The position numbers and the translations under genes are program-made. This document shows, one piece after another, positions 56,106 through 64,000 of a stretch of DNA of 64,000 nucleotides. Location: positions 42,428,344 to 42,492,343 of the forward strand of contig NC_132881.1 in NCBI RefSeq assembly GCF_030463535.1, read 5' to 3'. The notes beneath the pieces are model-generated. The model worked only from the letters and a program-made list of their open reading frames with translations. It was not told the origin of the DNA and did not search any database. The stretch's first letter is position 1; each line of letters starts with the position of its first letter. This DNA is from Salminus brasiliensis (Eukaryota > Chordata > Actinopteri > Characiformes > Bryconidae).

Positions 56106-64000
<7,895 letters not shown>

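Overview
The window is animal nuclear DNA, almost certainly from a teleost fish and probably an ostariophysan (characin-like); the lineage is inferred. Genes are split by GT-AG introns. The intergenic DNA is full of fish-type repeats: L2-like LINEs, tRNA-derived SINEs, short Tc1/mariner derivatives, foldback elements and long (TA)n, (CA)n and (CT)n runs. Nothing prokaryotic is present.

About 1-40.8 kb: a head-to-tail tandem array of six ecto-ADP-ribosyltransferase (ART) genes, all on the + strand. The first is cut by the window edge. Each complete gene has a short exon coding for a signal peptide, an intron of 89-644 bp and one large exon coding for the whole catalytic domain. Four of the five complete genes also show an upstream non-coding exon with a conserved donor, and three of these have a TATA box. 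All keep the arginine and serine of the R-S-ExE triad. Five keep ExE; gene 5 has K-x-E. The C-termini differ: soluble (genes 1, 2, 4), GPI-signal-like (gene 3), a degraded GPI-like tail (gene 5) and a transmembrane-like tail (gene 6). Shared intergenic anchors indicate that the gene 2 + gene 3 block was duplicated to give gene 4 + gene 5. The expected products are secreted or cell-surface enzymes that use extracellular NAD+.

About 42.6-50.5 kb, - strand: a complete five-exon thioredoxin gene (txn, 107 residues, WCGPC active site) with a large first intron holding an inverted-repeat element.

About 56.1-63.4 kb, - strand: the last six exons of prostaglandin reductase 1 (ptgr1). The N-terminal exons lie beyond the right edge. 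txn and ptgr1 are also neighbours on the same chromosome arm in mammals, so this end looks like conserved single-copy synteny flanking a fast-changing ART array.

I found no rRNA, functional tRNA or CRISPR array. The clearest candidates for unusual biology are the diversification of the ART array (active-site change, anchor switching, cysteine remodelling, promoter decay) and several near-perfect long inverted repeats.
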